Counted from the stretch's first letter, positions 1-7,366 are shown. The stretch is DNA of 9,282 nucleotides from an uncultured Clostridia bacterium (GCA_946615295.1 CAMOHL010000022.1:1-9282), one strand, 5' to 3'. Notes: generated by a model from the letters alone, not told the origin. A program made the numbers and translations.

Positions 1-359
1 GTATCTCTAATGCTTCTAGAAACTCTCAAACTGTTGTTATCTCTCAAAAATCTTCTAATCTCTCCAATAATCATAGGTACTGCATAGGTCGAAAATTTTA
101 CATTGAGGTTGACATCAAAATTGTTTATTGCTTTTATAAGTCCAACACATCCAACCTGAAACATATCGTCTGGGCTTTCTTTTCTACCAGAAAATCTTTG
201 AACAACACTCAAAACAAGTCGAAGGTTTGCAAAAATAAATTGTTTTTTTGCTTGTTCATCACCCTTCTTAACTTTTTTCATAAGTTCAACAAGTTCATTA
301 TTTTTTAGTTTAGGAAGAGTAGAAGTGTCAAGTCCACAAATTGTTACTCTATTTGCCAT
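1..359 (-). CDS. sigG: RNA polymerase sporulation sigma factor SigG, N-terminal part (runs off left edge)
   Basis: Forespore-specific sigma factor G, which directs core RNA polymerase to late forespore genes after engulfment. Only the first 119 codons are in the window; the family is about 260 residues, so the -35-recognising region 4 lies outside. The N-terminus reads MANRVTICGLDTSTLPKLKN, closely matching the SigG-specific leader of Bacillus (VEICGVDTSKLP from memory) and separating it from SigF. Region 2 follows: NLRLVLSVVQRF, then DDMFQVGCVGLIKAINNFD (core binding), then KFSTYAVPMIIGEIRRFLRD (-10 recognition and melting), then the start of region 3 (VSRSIRD). The ATG at 359 has AAAGGAGAT 3-4 bases upstream. 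In Bacillus sigG sits beside sigE; here it is divergent from ftsH. Family assignment is by recognition of these motifs; no search was run. Confidence 0.93.
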   Translation of the reverse strand, partial: MANRVTICGLDTSTLPKLKNNELVELMKKVKKGDEQAKKQFIFANLRLVLSVVQRFSGRKESPDDMFQVGCVGLIKAINNFDVNLNVKFSTYAVPMIIGEIRRFLRDNNSLRVSRSIRD

Positions 360-362
360 AAA

Positions 363-371
363 ATCTCCTTT
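363..371 (-). promoter_or_regulatory. Ribosome binding site of sigG
   Basis: On the minus strand the sequence AAAGGAGAT lies just before the ATG at 357-359. It is a near-perfect Shine-Dalgarno and fixes this ATG as the start, in agreement with the conserved SigG N-terminus. Confidence 0.85.
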
Positions 372-376
372 GATTT

Positions 377-405
377 TATGGTTACCCACTGATAAAAAAA
401 TATAC
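377..405 (-). promoter_or_regulatory. Candidate SigF-type promoter of sigG
   Basis: Minus-strand GTATA (plus 401-405) is followed after 14 bases by GGTAACCATA (plus 377-386). This fits the SigF pattern GYATA ... GGNNANANTR at every fixed position but one, with a spacer about one base shorter than the value usually quoted. In Bacillus sigG is transcribed by SigF-RNA polymerase, so the site makes biological sense. The weakness is position: transcription would begin around 370, leaving a leader of only about 12 bases that starts at the ribosome site. It may instead be a chance match in AT-rich DNA. Confidence 0.4.
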
Positions 406-663
406 AAAATTATTAAAAAATATGGCAAAATTTGTTATTTTATTAAGTTTTTTTAGAATTTTTTGCAAAAAAGCATAAAATTTTGTTTAAATTTTGTTTT
501 GCTATTGCTTTGAATTGTAAATATTTAAAAAGAAATTTATGTATATATAAATTGTCGAATATAAAAAAAATTATCATAATATTTTGCAAAGTGATAAAAA
601 TAAGTTTGTCAAATTTTAAAATTGTGATAATATCATATATATTGAGAATATATTGGAGGAAGA
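406..663. other. AT-rich divergent intergenic region between sigG and ftsH
   Basis: Together with 360-405 this is a gap of about 300 bases with no credible gene. It is A/T homopolymer-rich throughout. A 62-codon TTG-initiated frame at 483-671 overlaps the ftsH start, has no ribosome site, and encodes a low-complexity I/K/N/F-rich peptide, so I treat it as noise. The left end should hold the sigG promoter and the right half the ftsH promoter. I see no riboswitch, tRNA, repeat or terminator here. Confidence 0.6.
552..580 (+). promoter_or_regulatory. Candidate SigA promoter of ftsH
   Basis: TTGTCG (552-557) and CATAAT (575-580) are separated by 17 bases; they match the -35 and -10 consensus at 4/6 and 5/6. 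Transcription would start near 587, giving a leader of about 77 bases. An alternative is the extended -10 TGTGATAAT at 623-631, whose upstream TTGTCA (606-611) is too close (14 bases). The region is so AT-rich that chance -10 matches are expected. Confidence 0.35.
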
Positions 664-2913
664 ATGGCTAAATCAAATAAATTTAGAACTATATTGATAG
701 TTGCCCTAGTTGTTGTTTTGATTGTAGTTGCATATTTTGCATTTGCAAACTTCAACAGGGGAACAGAAATTTCTTATGAAGAGTTCACTGCAAAAGTCGA
801 AGCAGGTGAAGTAACACATGTTTATGGTGTTGGTGGCTCATTTAGAGTTAGAGTTGTTGGAAGTGAAATTTCAGCAGATGTATTCAAAAACTCAAAATAT
901 GCAGATTTCACTTTTACTGTTGCAGTAGGAACTGAAGTTTCTGATGTAAAGACATATTTGTATAACTACAATCACAGCAACTTGCTTGTTAATGATTTAG
1001 ATGCAAATGGAAACATTCAATATGATGCAAACGGAGCTGTAAAAAAGAAAACACTTATTCCAGCACAACAAATTGAATATGACACTCAACCAGCACAAGA
1101 AAGCTGGCTTTCAAAGTTGCTACCATATATGAGTTTGATATTTGTTGCAGTTCTTGCATTCTTTATCATAAAATCAATTGGTGCACAAAACAACAAGAGT
1201 ATTGGCTTTGGAAAAACAAAAGCAAAAACAACCAAACCAAGCCAAGTTAAATTTTCAGATGTTGCAGGTGCAAAGGAAGAAAAACAAGAACTTGTTGAAC
1301 TTGTTGACTTTTTGAAGAACCCAAAAAAGTTTACTGATTTGGGAGCAAGAATTCCAAAGGGACTACTTCTTGTTGGTCCACCAGGAACAGGAAAAACACT
1401 TCTCGCAAAAGCTGTTGCAGGTGAAAGCAATGTGCCTTTCTTCAAAATTTCTGGTAGTGATTTTGTTGAAATGTTTGTTGGTGTTGGTGCAAGCAGAGTT
1501 AGAGATTTGTTTGACCAAGCAAAACAAAATGCACCTTGCATTGTGTTTATTGATGAAATTGATGCAGTTGGTCGTCAAAGAGGTGCAGGCCTTGGTGGTG
1601 GAAATGACGAAAGAGAACAAACACTCAATCAACTTTTGGTTGAAATGGATGGATTTGATAGCAATGAAGGCATAATTGTTATGGCAGCAACAAACAGACC
1701 TGATGTTTTGGATCCAGCACTTCTCAGACCTGGTAGATTTGACAGACAAATTGTTGTCAATATGCCTGATATAAAGGAAAGAGAAGCAATTTTGAAAGTT
1801 CATGCAAGAAACAAAAAGTTTGCAGACAATGTAACATTTACAAATATTGCAAGAATAACAAGTGGCTTTAGTGGTGCAGACCTAGAAAACCTTTTGAACG
1901 AAGCTGCAATTTTGGCAGGTAGAAACAATCGTCCAAGAATTACTATGATTGACATCAACGAAGCTGCAAACAAGGTTATGATGGGACCTCAAAAGAGAAG
2001 TCATATTGTAACTGAGAGAGATAAAAAAATAACAGCATACCACGAAAGTGGTCATGCAATACTTCACAAATTGTTGCCACTTACTGATGATGTGCAAGAA
2101 GTTAGCATTGTTCCAAGAGGTATGGCAGGTGGTTACACAATGAGTCGTCCAGAAACTGATGACAACTATGCAACAGTTGGAAAGCTCAACAGTTTGATTT
2201 GTACAATGATGGGTGGAAGAGTTGCAGAAGAATTGATTTTTAAAGATTTCACAACAGGTGCAAGCAACGATATTGAAAAGGCAACAAAAATTGCAAGACG
2301 AATGGTTACTCAATTTGGTATGAGTGAAAAGTTGGGATTTGTAAACTTGGGTTCAACAAGCGAAGTGTTTATTGGAAGAGATTATCACAACCAAGTTGAA
2401 TATAGTGAAAAAACTGCAAGTATTATTGATGAAGAAGTTCATAGAATACTTGAAGAAAACTATGCCAAAGCAAAAGAGTTGCTCACACAAAATATGGATA
2501 AACTCGAAGCAATGGCAACTTTGCTACTTGAAGTTGAAACAATTTACACTGATGAAGTTAATATGATTATGGAAGGCAAACCAAATGCCGAAATAATTCA
2601 AATTCTCAAACAAAGAGATGAAGAAGAACAAAAAGAGCTTGAAAGAGAAAGACAACTCAAAATTGAAGAAGACAAAAAGAGAATTGAAAGTTTAAAAAAC
2701 AGAGCTTTTGAAGCGATGAAACAAAACGGAATTATTGTTGAAGATGAAAAGATAGTAGAAAATAATGCTGAGAAAAATCAACAAGAAAAAGCCGAAGTTG
2801 AAGAAAATCAATCAAAAGAAGAAACTCAATCAGAAAAACAAATTGATAAAATACAAGATGACAAGCAAAAAGAAAACAATTCAGAAGATAATAATCAAGG
2901 AGATAACAAATAA
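664..2913 (+). CDS. ftsH: ATP-dependent zinc metalloprotease FtsH (AAA+/M41)
   Basis: Membrane-anchored hexameric AAA+ protease that degrades misfolded membrane proteins and short-lived regulators. TM helices lie at about 9-28 and 152-169, with an extracytoplasmic domain between. The AAA+ module starts near 197 (KFSDVAGAKEEK), with Walker A GPPGTGKT at 238-245, Walker B CIVFIDEID at 292-300 (D297, E298), and the second region of homology at 340-362 with arginine fingers R355/R358. The M41 domain has zinc motif HESGH at 460-464 and the third ligand D536 (SNDIEKAT). All catalytic residues are intact. At 749 residues it is about 100 longer than usual: the extracytoplasmic loop is enlarged (about 120 residues) and a charged, Glu/Lys/Gln/Asn-rich tail, probably coiled coil then disordered, covers 651-749. 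GGAGGA lies 3 bases before the ATG, deciding the start. First gene of a two-gene unit. Confidence 0.97.
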   Translation: MAKSNKFRTILIVALVVVLIVVAYFAFANFNRGTEISYEEFTAKVEAGEVTHVYGVGGSFRVRVVGSEISADVFKNSKYADFTFTVAVGTEVSDVKTYLYNYNHSNLLVNDLDANGNIQYDANGAVKKKTLIPAQQIEYDTQPAQESWLSKLLPYMSLIFVAVLAFFIIKSIGAQNNKSIGFGKTKAKTTKPSQVKFSDVAGAKEEKQELVELVDFLKNPKKFTDLGARIPKGLLLVGPPGTGKTLLAKAVAGESNVPFFKISGSDFVEMFVGVGASRVRDLFDQAKQNAPCIVFIDEIDAVGRQRGAGLGGGNDEREQTLNQLLVEMDGFDSNEGIIVMAATNRPDVLDPALLRPGRFDRQIVVNMPDIKEREAILKVHARNKKFADNVTFTNIARITSGFSGADLENLLNEAAILAGRNNRPRITMIDINEAANKVMMGPQKRSHIVTERDKKITAYHESGHAILHKLLPLTDDVQEVSIVPRGMAGGYTMSRPETDDNYATVGKLNSLICTMMGGRVAEELIFKDFTTGASNDIEKATKIARRMVTQFGMSEKLGFVNLGSTSEVFIGRDYHNQVEYSEKTASIIDEEVHRILEENYAKAKELLTQNMDKLEAMATLLLEVETIYTDEVNMIMEGKPNAEIIQILKQRDEEEQKELERERQLKIEEDKKRIESLKNRAFEAMKQNGIIVEDEKIVENNAEKNQQEKAEVEENQSKEETQSEKQIDKIQDDKQKENNSEDNNQGDNK

Positions 2914-2930
2914 TTTGTTATTGAAATATG
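2897..2930 (+). promoter_or_regulatory. Shine-Dalgarno separated from its AUG by a hairpin
   Basis: AAGGAG at 2897-2902 lies 25 bases before the ATG at 2928, too far for direct use. The intervening bases 2903-2921 form an 8-bp perfect stem with a 3-base loop (ATAACAAATAATTTGTTAT). Folded, it leaves 6 unpaired bases (2922-2927) between stem and AUG, giving normal spacing. The stop codon of ftsH (2911-2913) lies in the loop region, so a terminating ftsH ribosome would open the stem. The stem has only one G-C pair, so stability is modest. The pairing is seen; the regulatory role is inferred. Confidence 0.45.
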
Positions 2931-3500
2931 GAAGAAAAAGTTAAAAAATCAAAAAAAGCAATATATATGAAAATTGCAAGTTTGGTTATAGCGATTGTTT
3001 TGATTTCAATTTGTCTTTTTGTTGTTTTGAATAGTAATAAGACTATGGATATGAATTTTGGATTTAAAAATCCAGACATCATAAGAATTCATTTGTCAAA
3101 CAACAGCTCAGTGATAAGTTTTGAAAAAACAGACAAAGAATATCAAAAAATCATTGATTTGTATAACAAAAGTTTTTCAATAAAGCAAAGTGAACTTAAA
3201 TCGCAAGGCATAAATTCTTTTGACATAACAACAAGAGAAGATTACAAATCATTGTCATCATCAAGTGATAGTTTTGTTGAATTCTTTTACAAAGATGAGC
3301 AAACAATAATGCTCAATGGCAAAGAATATCAAACTAACAAAACAAACAAGTATTTTTCAATTTATATTGAACTAAAAAACTCAAGTGAAGCAACTCAAAC
3401 AACTGCATATTTCAAAAACTTGTCATCAAACAGTTCAAACATCAGTTTTTCAAGCTATGCAGTTCAAAATGAGTTATATTCATATTTAGAAAAATTGTAA
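2928..3500 (+). CDS. Unrecognised single-pass membrane protein downstream of ftsH
   Basis: I do not recognise the family. The 190-residue product has a short Lys-rich cytoplasmic N-terminus (4-15), one hydrophobic helix at about 16-34, and an extracytoplasmic domain of about 155 residues rich in Ser and Asn, with alternating hydrophobic stretches suggesting beta strands (IIRIHLSNNSSVISFEKT, VEFFYKDEQTIMLNGKEY). The N-in topology follows from the positive N-terminus. Cys29 ends a hydrophobic run, but the residue before it is Ile, so it does not meet the lipobox rule. It begins 14 bases after the ftsH stop and is followed by a terminator, so the two are very probably cotranscribed; a role near FtsH is only an inference. 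The ATG at 2928 has no adjacent ribosome site (see the hairpin entry); the internal ATG at 2967 has none either and would still keep the helix. Confidence 0.8.
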   Translation: MEEKVKKSKKAIYMKIASLVIAIVLISICLFVVLNSNKTMDMNFGFKNPDIIRIHLSNNSSVISFEKTDKEYQKIIDLYNKSFSIKQSELKSQGINSFDITTREDYKSLSSSSDSFVEFFYKDEQTIMLNGKEYQTNKTNKYFSIYIELKNSSEATQTTAYFKNLSSNSSNISFSSYAVQNELYSYLEKL

Positions 3501-3501
3501 T

Positions 3502-3531
3502 AAAAAGTGAACAAAATTGTTCACTTTTTTT
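3502..3531 (+). terminator. Intrinsic terminator of the ftsH unit
   Basis: The stem GTGAACA/TGTTCAC (7 bp, 3507-3513 and 3518-3524, loop AAAT) is extended by an A-tract on the left and followed by seven T (3525-3531). It starts one base after the stop codon at 3498-3500. The flanking A- and T-tracts mean it could act on both strands, but no converging gene is present. Confidence 0.88.
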
Positions 3532-3567
3532 GCGCTTATATTATTTTTATTATTGTTATAGATTTGA

Positions 3568-3596
3568 TAGACATTTTTTTTAAAATGGTTTATTTT
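3568..3596 (+). promoter_or_regulatory. Candidate promoter of the ABC exporter genes
   Basis: TAGACA (3568-3573, 5/6 to the -35 consensus) and TATTTT (3591-3596, 4/6 to the -10) are 17 bases apart. The terminator upstream implies that a promoter must lie between 3532 and 3632, and this is the best I see, but the -10 is poor. Confidence 0.3.
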
Positions 3597-3610
3597 ATTT
3601 ATAAAATAAA
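3589..3610. repeat. 22-bp AT-only inverted repeat, possible operator
   Basis: TTTATTTTAT and ATAAAATAAA are perfect 10-base arms around a central TT. The dyad overlaps the candidate -10 and start site of the ABC exporter genes, where a repressor would act. It contains no G or C, so chance formation in such AT-rich DNA is plausible. No regulator gene lies next to it. Confidence 0.35.
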
Positions 3611-3632
3611 TCAAAAGTGAGAATATTTATAT

Positions 3633-5345
3633 ATGAAGTTTAAACTAAAACCATATTTAAAAAATTATAAATTGCCTTTGATACTTGGACCAATATTCAA
3701 ATTTTTGGAGGCAATAACCGATTTGGTTACACCAATTCTTGTTGCTTTGATTTTGGATAAGGGCATCCCTAATGGCGACACAAGTTATATCATAACAATC
3801 AGTGTTGTTGTTATTGTAATAAATCTTGTTGGTTTTGGATTTGCCATTGCCTGTCAAAAGTGTTCGGCAATCACTGCTTTTGGAGTTGGTAAAGATTTGA
3901 GGAGAGATATCTACACAAAGATAACAACTCTATCTAGTAGTGAAATGGACAAATATACAACAATGGCTTTGACAAACAGAGTTGTTCACGATGTCAGTCA
4001 ATGTCAAACAGCAATTGGTATGACCATAAGACAAGTTTCAAGAGCACCATTCCTTTTGATTGGTAGCACAGTTGCAGCAATAATAATCAATGTGAAGCTA
4101 TCACTAATATTTGTTGCAGTTATGCCAATAATTTTGCTATTGTTTTGGGTTATAATGAAAAAGACAAACCCTTTGTTTGTTGAAGTAAAAAACAATTTGG
4201 ACAAAGTCAGCAATGTAACAAGAGAAAACTTGTCTGGAAACAGAGTTGTTAGAGCATTCAACAAACAACAACAAGAAATTGAACGATTTGATTCTGTCAA
4301 CAACAAATATATGGACATCAACATCAAGGTTGGGACATATTCATCAGTTTTGCAACCAATACTCAGTTTGGTTGTCAATATGGCTGTTGTTATTGTTATC
4401 TATGTTGGAGCAATCCAAGTGAACATTGGTGGGCTCACACAAGGTCAAATTGTTTCGTTTATCAACTATCTATCACAAATTGCAGCAAGTTTGGTTGCTA
4501 TTGCAAGATTGATAATAATTTATATAAGAACAGGTTCAAGCAAAAAAAGAATAAACGACATTTTTGTTTTGGAACCATCAGTAAAATCAACAAGTGCAGA
4601 AACTCAAACTGATGAAGTAACTCCAACAATAGAATTCAAAAATGTTAGTTTTTCTTACAATGGAATAAAAGATGTTGTCAAAAATTTATCGCTCAAAATT
4701 ATGCCAGGCGAAACTGTTGGAATTATTGGTGGAACGGGTAGTGGAAAGAGTTCGCTTGTAAACCTACTTCCACGACTTTACAATGTTACAAAAGGCGAAA
4801 TTTTGATTGACGGAAAAAATATAAATGAATACAACCTAAAAGACCTCAGAAAAATTGTTTCAATAGTTCCACAAAATCCAACACTTTTTAGTGGAACAAT
4901 AGAGAGTAACTTGAAATTTAGAGATGAAGATGCAAGTCAAGAAGAACTCACAAAAGCATTGATTGTTTCTCAATCCTATGGCTTTGTTTCAGAAAAACCA
5001 AATGGAATAAAGTCGGTTGTAGAAAGGGGAGGAAGAAACTTTTCGGGAGGCCAAAGACAAAGACTAACAATTGCAAGAGCAGTTGTTGGCAATCCAAAAG
5101 TTTTGATACTTGATGACAGTTCTTCAGCTCTTGATTTTCAAACTGACTTAGAACTAAGAAAGGCACTAAAACTCACTTTGAAAGATACAACAAAAATATA
5201 TGTTTCTCAAAGAACAAATTCCATAAAACAAGCTGACAAAATTGTTGTGCTAGATGCTGGAAATGTTGTTGGAATTGGAGACCACAAATCGTTACTTGAA
5301 ACTTGTGAGGTTTACAAAGAAATATTTGATAGTCAAAACAAATAA
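3633..5345 (+). CDS. ABC exporter half-transporter with degenerate catalytic site (TM287-like)
   Basis: Fused permease-ATPase of the type IV (B-family) exporters, 570 residues. Six membrane helices fit within about 14-300; the ATPase domain runs from about 331 to 565. Visible motifs: A-loop Tyr342, Walker A GGTGSGKS (366-373), Q-loop Gln414, intact signature FSGGQ (470-474), Walker B ending LILDD (D494, D495) and switch SQRTN. Two residues are non-catalytic: Asp495 replaces the usual Glu, and Gln526 replaces the switch His. This pattern is known from TM287 and other 'degenerate-site' subunits of heterodimeric exporters, whose partner supplies the catalytic Glu. That partner follows 91 bases downstream. 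The substrate (drug, lipid or peptide) cannot be told. The ATG at 3633 has a weak AAGTGAG ribosome site 10 bases upstream. Confidence 0.92.
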   Translation: MKFKLKPYLKNYKLPLILGPIFKFLEAITDLVTPILVALILDKGIPNGDTSYIITISVVVIVINLVGFGFAIACQKCSAITAFGVGKDLRRDIYTKITTLSSSEMDKYTTMALTNRVVHDVSQCQTAIGMTIRQVSRAPFLLIGSTVAAIIINVKLSLIFVAVMPIILLLFWVIMKKTNPLFVEVKNNLDKVSNVTRENLSGNRVVRAFNKQQQEIERFDSVNNKYMDINIKVGTYSSVLQPILSLVVNMAVVIVIYVGAIQVNIGGLTQGQIVSFINYLSQIAASLVAIARLIIIYIRTGSSKKRINDIFVLEPSVKSTSAETQTDEVTPTIEFKNVSFSYNGIKDVVKNLSLKIMPGETVGIIGGTGSGKSSLVNLLPRLYNVTKGEILIDGKNINEYNLKDLRKIVSIVPQNPTLFSGTIESNLKFRDEDASQEELTKALIVSQSYGFVSEKPNGIKSVVERGGRNFSGGQRQRLTIARAVVGNPKVLILDDSSSALDFQTDLELRKALKLTLKDTTKIYVSQRTNSIKQADKIVVLDAGNVVGIGDHKSLLETCEVYKEIFDSQNK

Positions 5346-5436
5346 TTTTGATATTAAAAAAATTTTACTAAAAATATAAATAAGTCATAAAAAAAACGCA
5401 AAAAAACTTGCAAAAAATTAAAAAAAAGGAGAAAAA
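5346..5436 (+). other. Short spacer between the two ABC exporter genes
   Basis: This A-rich spacer contains no terminator and no well-spaced promoter: TTGATA at 5348-5353 and TATAAA at 5375-5380 are 21 bases apart, too many. Cotranscription of the two exporter genes is therefore the simplest reading. It ends in a strong ribosome site, AAGGAG at 5426-5431, 5 bases before the ATG at 5437. Confidence 0.6.
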
Positions 5437-7272
5437 ATGGCCAAAAGTATAGACAAAACAACTTTTGCAGTTGAAGAAAGTCCAGAAAAGTCAAGGGCAA
5501 ACTCTATTGCAAAAGGCAGAAAAAAGTTTAACATAAAAAATATTTTTGTGCAGACAAAAAAGGTTTTGGCTTTTGGTAAGCCATATCATGCCTATTTGTA
5601 TCTATCCATCTTTGGAGTGTTTATAAGCACAATTTTTGATTTGCTTATTCCTGTTTATATTGGAAAGAGTATAGACACAATCATTGGTCAAAATCTTGTT
5701 GACTTTGACTTGCTAATATACAACATAAAACTTTTATTGCTGTTTGTTTGTGGAAGTTCACTCTTTACTTTTATGGCAAACTATTTTAGCAATGTTTATT
5801 GTTTCAAATCTAGCAGTAGAATGAGAAAACTTATATTCAAAAAGTTTAATACTGTGCCACTAAAGTTTATTGATTCAAATCAGCATGGAGATTTGCTTTC
5901 GAGAATGATAAATGATGTTGACCTTTTGACTGACGGATATCTAGAAGGTATGTCTAGCATCACAAATGGAGCAATCACAATTATTGGAACAATAATATTT
6001 ATGTTTGTGCTAAACTATACACTTGCTTTGGTTGTTATGCTCATAACTCCAATAAGTTTGTTCATATGCACATACATTGCAAAAAAGTCCTACAAACTTT
6101 TTGTGGAACAGGCGAGAAGTGAAGGAGAACTAAACGGCTTTTTGGAAGAATATATTTCAAGTGATAGATTGATTTCTTGTTTCAATTATGAAGAAAGGGC
6201 TGTTCAAAACTTTGAAAAAATAAATCAAAAATATTATACCGTCAGTGAAAAAGCAGATTTTTATTCTCACTTTTCAAATCCAACAACAAGAGTTATAAAT
6301 GCTCTTGTTTATATCATTGTTGCATTTGTTGGTGCAATGCTTGCTATAAAGGGAAAAGTTAGCATTGGTTTGATTTCCAGCTTTTTGAGTTATGCAAATA
6401 GTTTTGGTCAACCATTCAATTTGCTCTCTAGTGAAGTGAGTGAACTTCAAGCAGCAGTCGCTTCAACGGATAGAATTTTCTATATTTTGAATTATAATGA
6501 TGAGCCAAGCGACAAGATGTCAAAAGTGCTTGCAAGTGTTGATGGCAACATAAAAATTGAAGATGCAGAGTTTTCTTACACTCCAAAAACAAAACTTATC
6601 AGTGGGTTTTCACTCGATGTAAAACAAGGACAAAAAATAGCTATAGTTGGACCTACTGGTTGTGGAAAAACGACAGTTATAAATCTTTTGATGAGATTTT
6701 ACGATTTGAATTCTGGTGCAATTTATATTGACGAAAACAACATAACAGAAATAACAAGAGATAGTTTGCGAAACAAATATGGAATGGTTTTGCAAGAAAC
6801 ATGGATTTTTTCAGGAACAATAAAAGAAAATATTGCCTATGGAAAGCCAAATGCAACAATGGAAGAAGTTGTTGAAGCCGCAAAACTTGCAGGTTGTGAT
6901 GAGTTTATTTCAAAACTAAAAGATGGTTACAACACATATATTTCCGAAGGTGGTCAAAATATTTCACAAGGACAAAAACAGCTTTTGTGCATTGCAAGAG
7001 TTATGCTCATAAGACCACCTATGCTCATTTTGGATGAGGCAACAAGCAACATAGACACTAGAACAGAACTCAAGATTCAATCTGCATTTAATACTTTGAT
7101 GGAGGGCAGAACAACATTTATTGTTGCTCATAGACTATCAACAATAGAAAATGCAGACAAAATTCTGGTTATGAACAAGGGAAATATAATAGAGCAGGGA
7201 ACACACAAAGAACTTTTGGAAAAACGAGGTTTTTATTATTATCTCTACAATAGCCAGTTCGAAGAAGTGTAA
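5437..7272 (+). CDS. ABC exporter half-transporter with catalytic Walker B and degenerate signature (TM288-like)
   Basis: Partner half-transporter, 611 residues. A basic cytoplasmic extension of about 45 residues precedes six membrane helices (first near 52-74); the ATPase domain runs from about 370 to 608. Motifs: A-loop Tyr381, Walker A GPTGCGKT (405-412), Q-loop Gln453, signature ISQGQ (509-513) instead of LSGGQ, Walker B LILDE (D533 with catalytic Glu534), D-loop SNID, and switch His565. The altered signature complements the defects of the upstream subunit: the degenerate site pairs that subunit's Walker motifs with ISQGQ, while the active site pairs this protein's Walker motifs and Glu534 with the other's FSGGQ. 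The same division is known for TM287/TM288 and related heterodimers. A strong AAGGAG decides the start. Substrate unknown; multidrug or lipid export is the usual annotation. Confidence 0.93.
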   Translation: MAKSIDKTTFAVEESPEKSRANSIAKGRKKFNIKNIFVQTKKVLAFGKPYHAYLYLSIFGVFISTIFDLLIPVYIGKSIDTIIGQNLVDFDLLIYNIKLLLLFVCGSSLFTFMANYFSNVYCFKSSSRMRKLIFKKFNTVPLKFIDSNQHGDLLSRMINDVDLLTDGYLEGMSSITNGAITIIGTIIFMFVLNYTLALVVMLITPISLFICTYIAKKSYKLFVEQARSEGELNGFLEEYISSDRLISCFNYEERAVQNFEKINQKYYTVSEKADFYSHFSNPTTRVINALVYIIVAFVGAMLAIKGKVSIGLISSFLSYANSFGQPFNLLSSEVSELQAAVASTDRIFYILNYNDEPSDKMSKVLASVDGNIKIEDAEFSYTPKTKLISGFSLDVKQGQKIAIVGPTGCGKTTVINLLMRFYDLNSGAIYIDENNITEITRDSLRNKYGMVLQETWIFSGTIKENIAYGKPNATMEEVVEAAKLAGCDEFISKLKDGYNTYISEGGQNISQGQKQLLCIARVMLIRPPMLILDEATSNIDTRTELKIQSAFNTLMEGRTTFIVAHRLSTIENADKILVMNKGNIIEQGTHKELLEKRGFYYYLYNSQFEEV

Positions 7273-7285
7273 CAAATGTCATTTA

Positions 7286-7329
7286 AAAAAAATTAGTTTT
7301 AGGCAGAAATGTTTATAACTAATTTTTTT
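7286..7329 (+). terminator. Probable terminator after the ABC exporter genes
   Basis: AAAAAAATTAGTT (7286-7298) and AACTAATTTTTTT (7317-7329) are perfect 13-base complementary arms around an 18-base loop, beginning 14 bases after the stop codon. The right arm ends in seven T. There is only one G-C pair and the loop is long, so it is weaker than the terminator after the ftsH unit. The matching A-tract would allow action on either strand. Confidence 0.5.
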
Positions 7330-7366
7330 ATATAATAATAATTTTTTATTTAAACTTTTAAAATAG

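Noticed and set aside
483..671. 62-codon TTG-initiated open frame overlapping the ftsH start
   Set aside because: No ribosome site, I/K/N/F-rich low-complexity product typical of translated AT-rich intergenic DNA, and it overlaps the well-supported ftsH start.
1086..1803. Two antisense open frames of about 150 codons inside ftsH
   Set aside because: They are opposite a conserved AAA+ core and their products are composition shadows of it; no promoter or ribosome site.
1882..2313. Antisense open frame opposite the FtsH protease domain
   Set aside because: Cys/His/Ser-rich product reflects the reverse complement of conserved coding sequence; no independent signals.
2928..3500. Possible lipoprotein because of Cys29 after a hydrophobic stretch
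   Set aside because: The residues before the Cys are Ile-Ser-Ile; the -1 position must be a small residue, and the hydrophobic run continues past the Cys as an ordinary membrane helix.
4004..4378. Antisense open frame opposite the first exporter gene
   Set aside because: Lies opposite conserved transmembrane coding sequence and has no start signals.
5348..5380. Separate promoter for the second ABC gene (TTGATA ... TATAAA)
   Set aside because: Spacing is 21 bases, outside the functional range, in DNA where such hexamers occur by chance.
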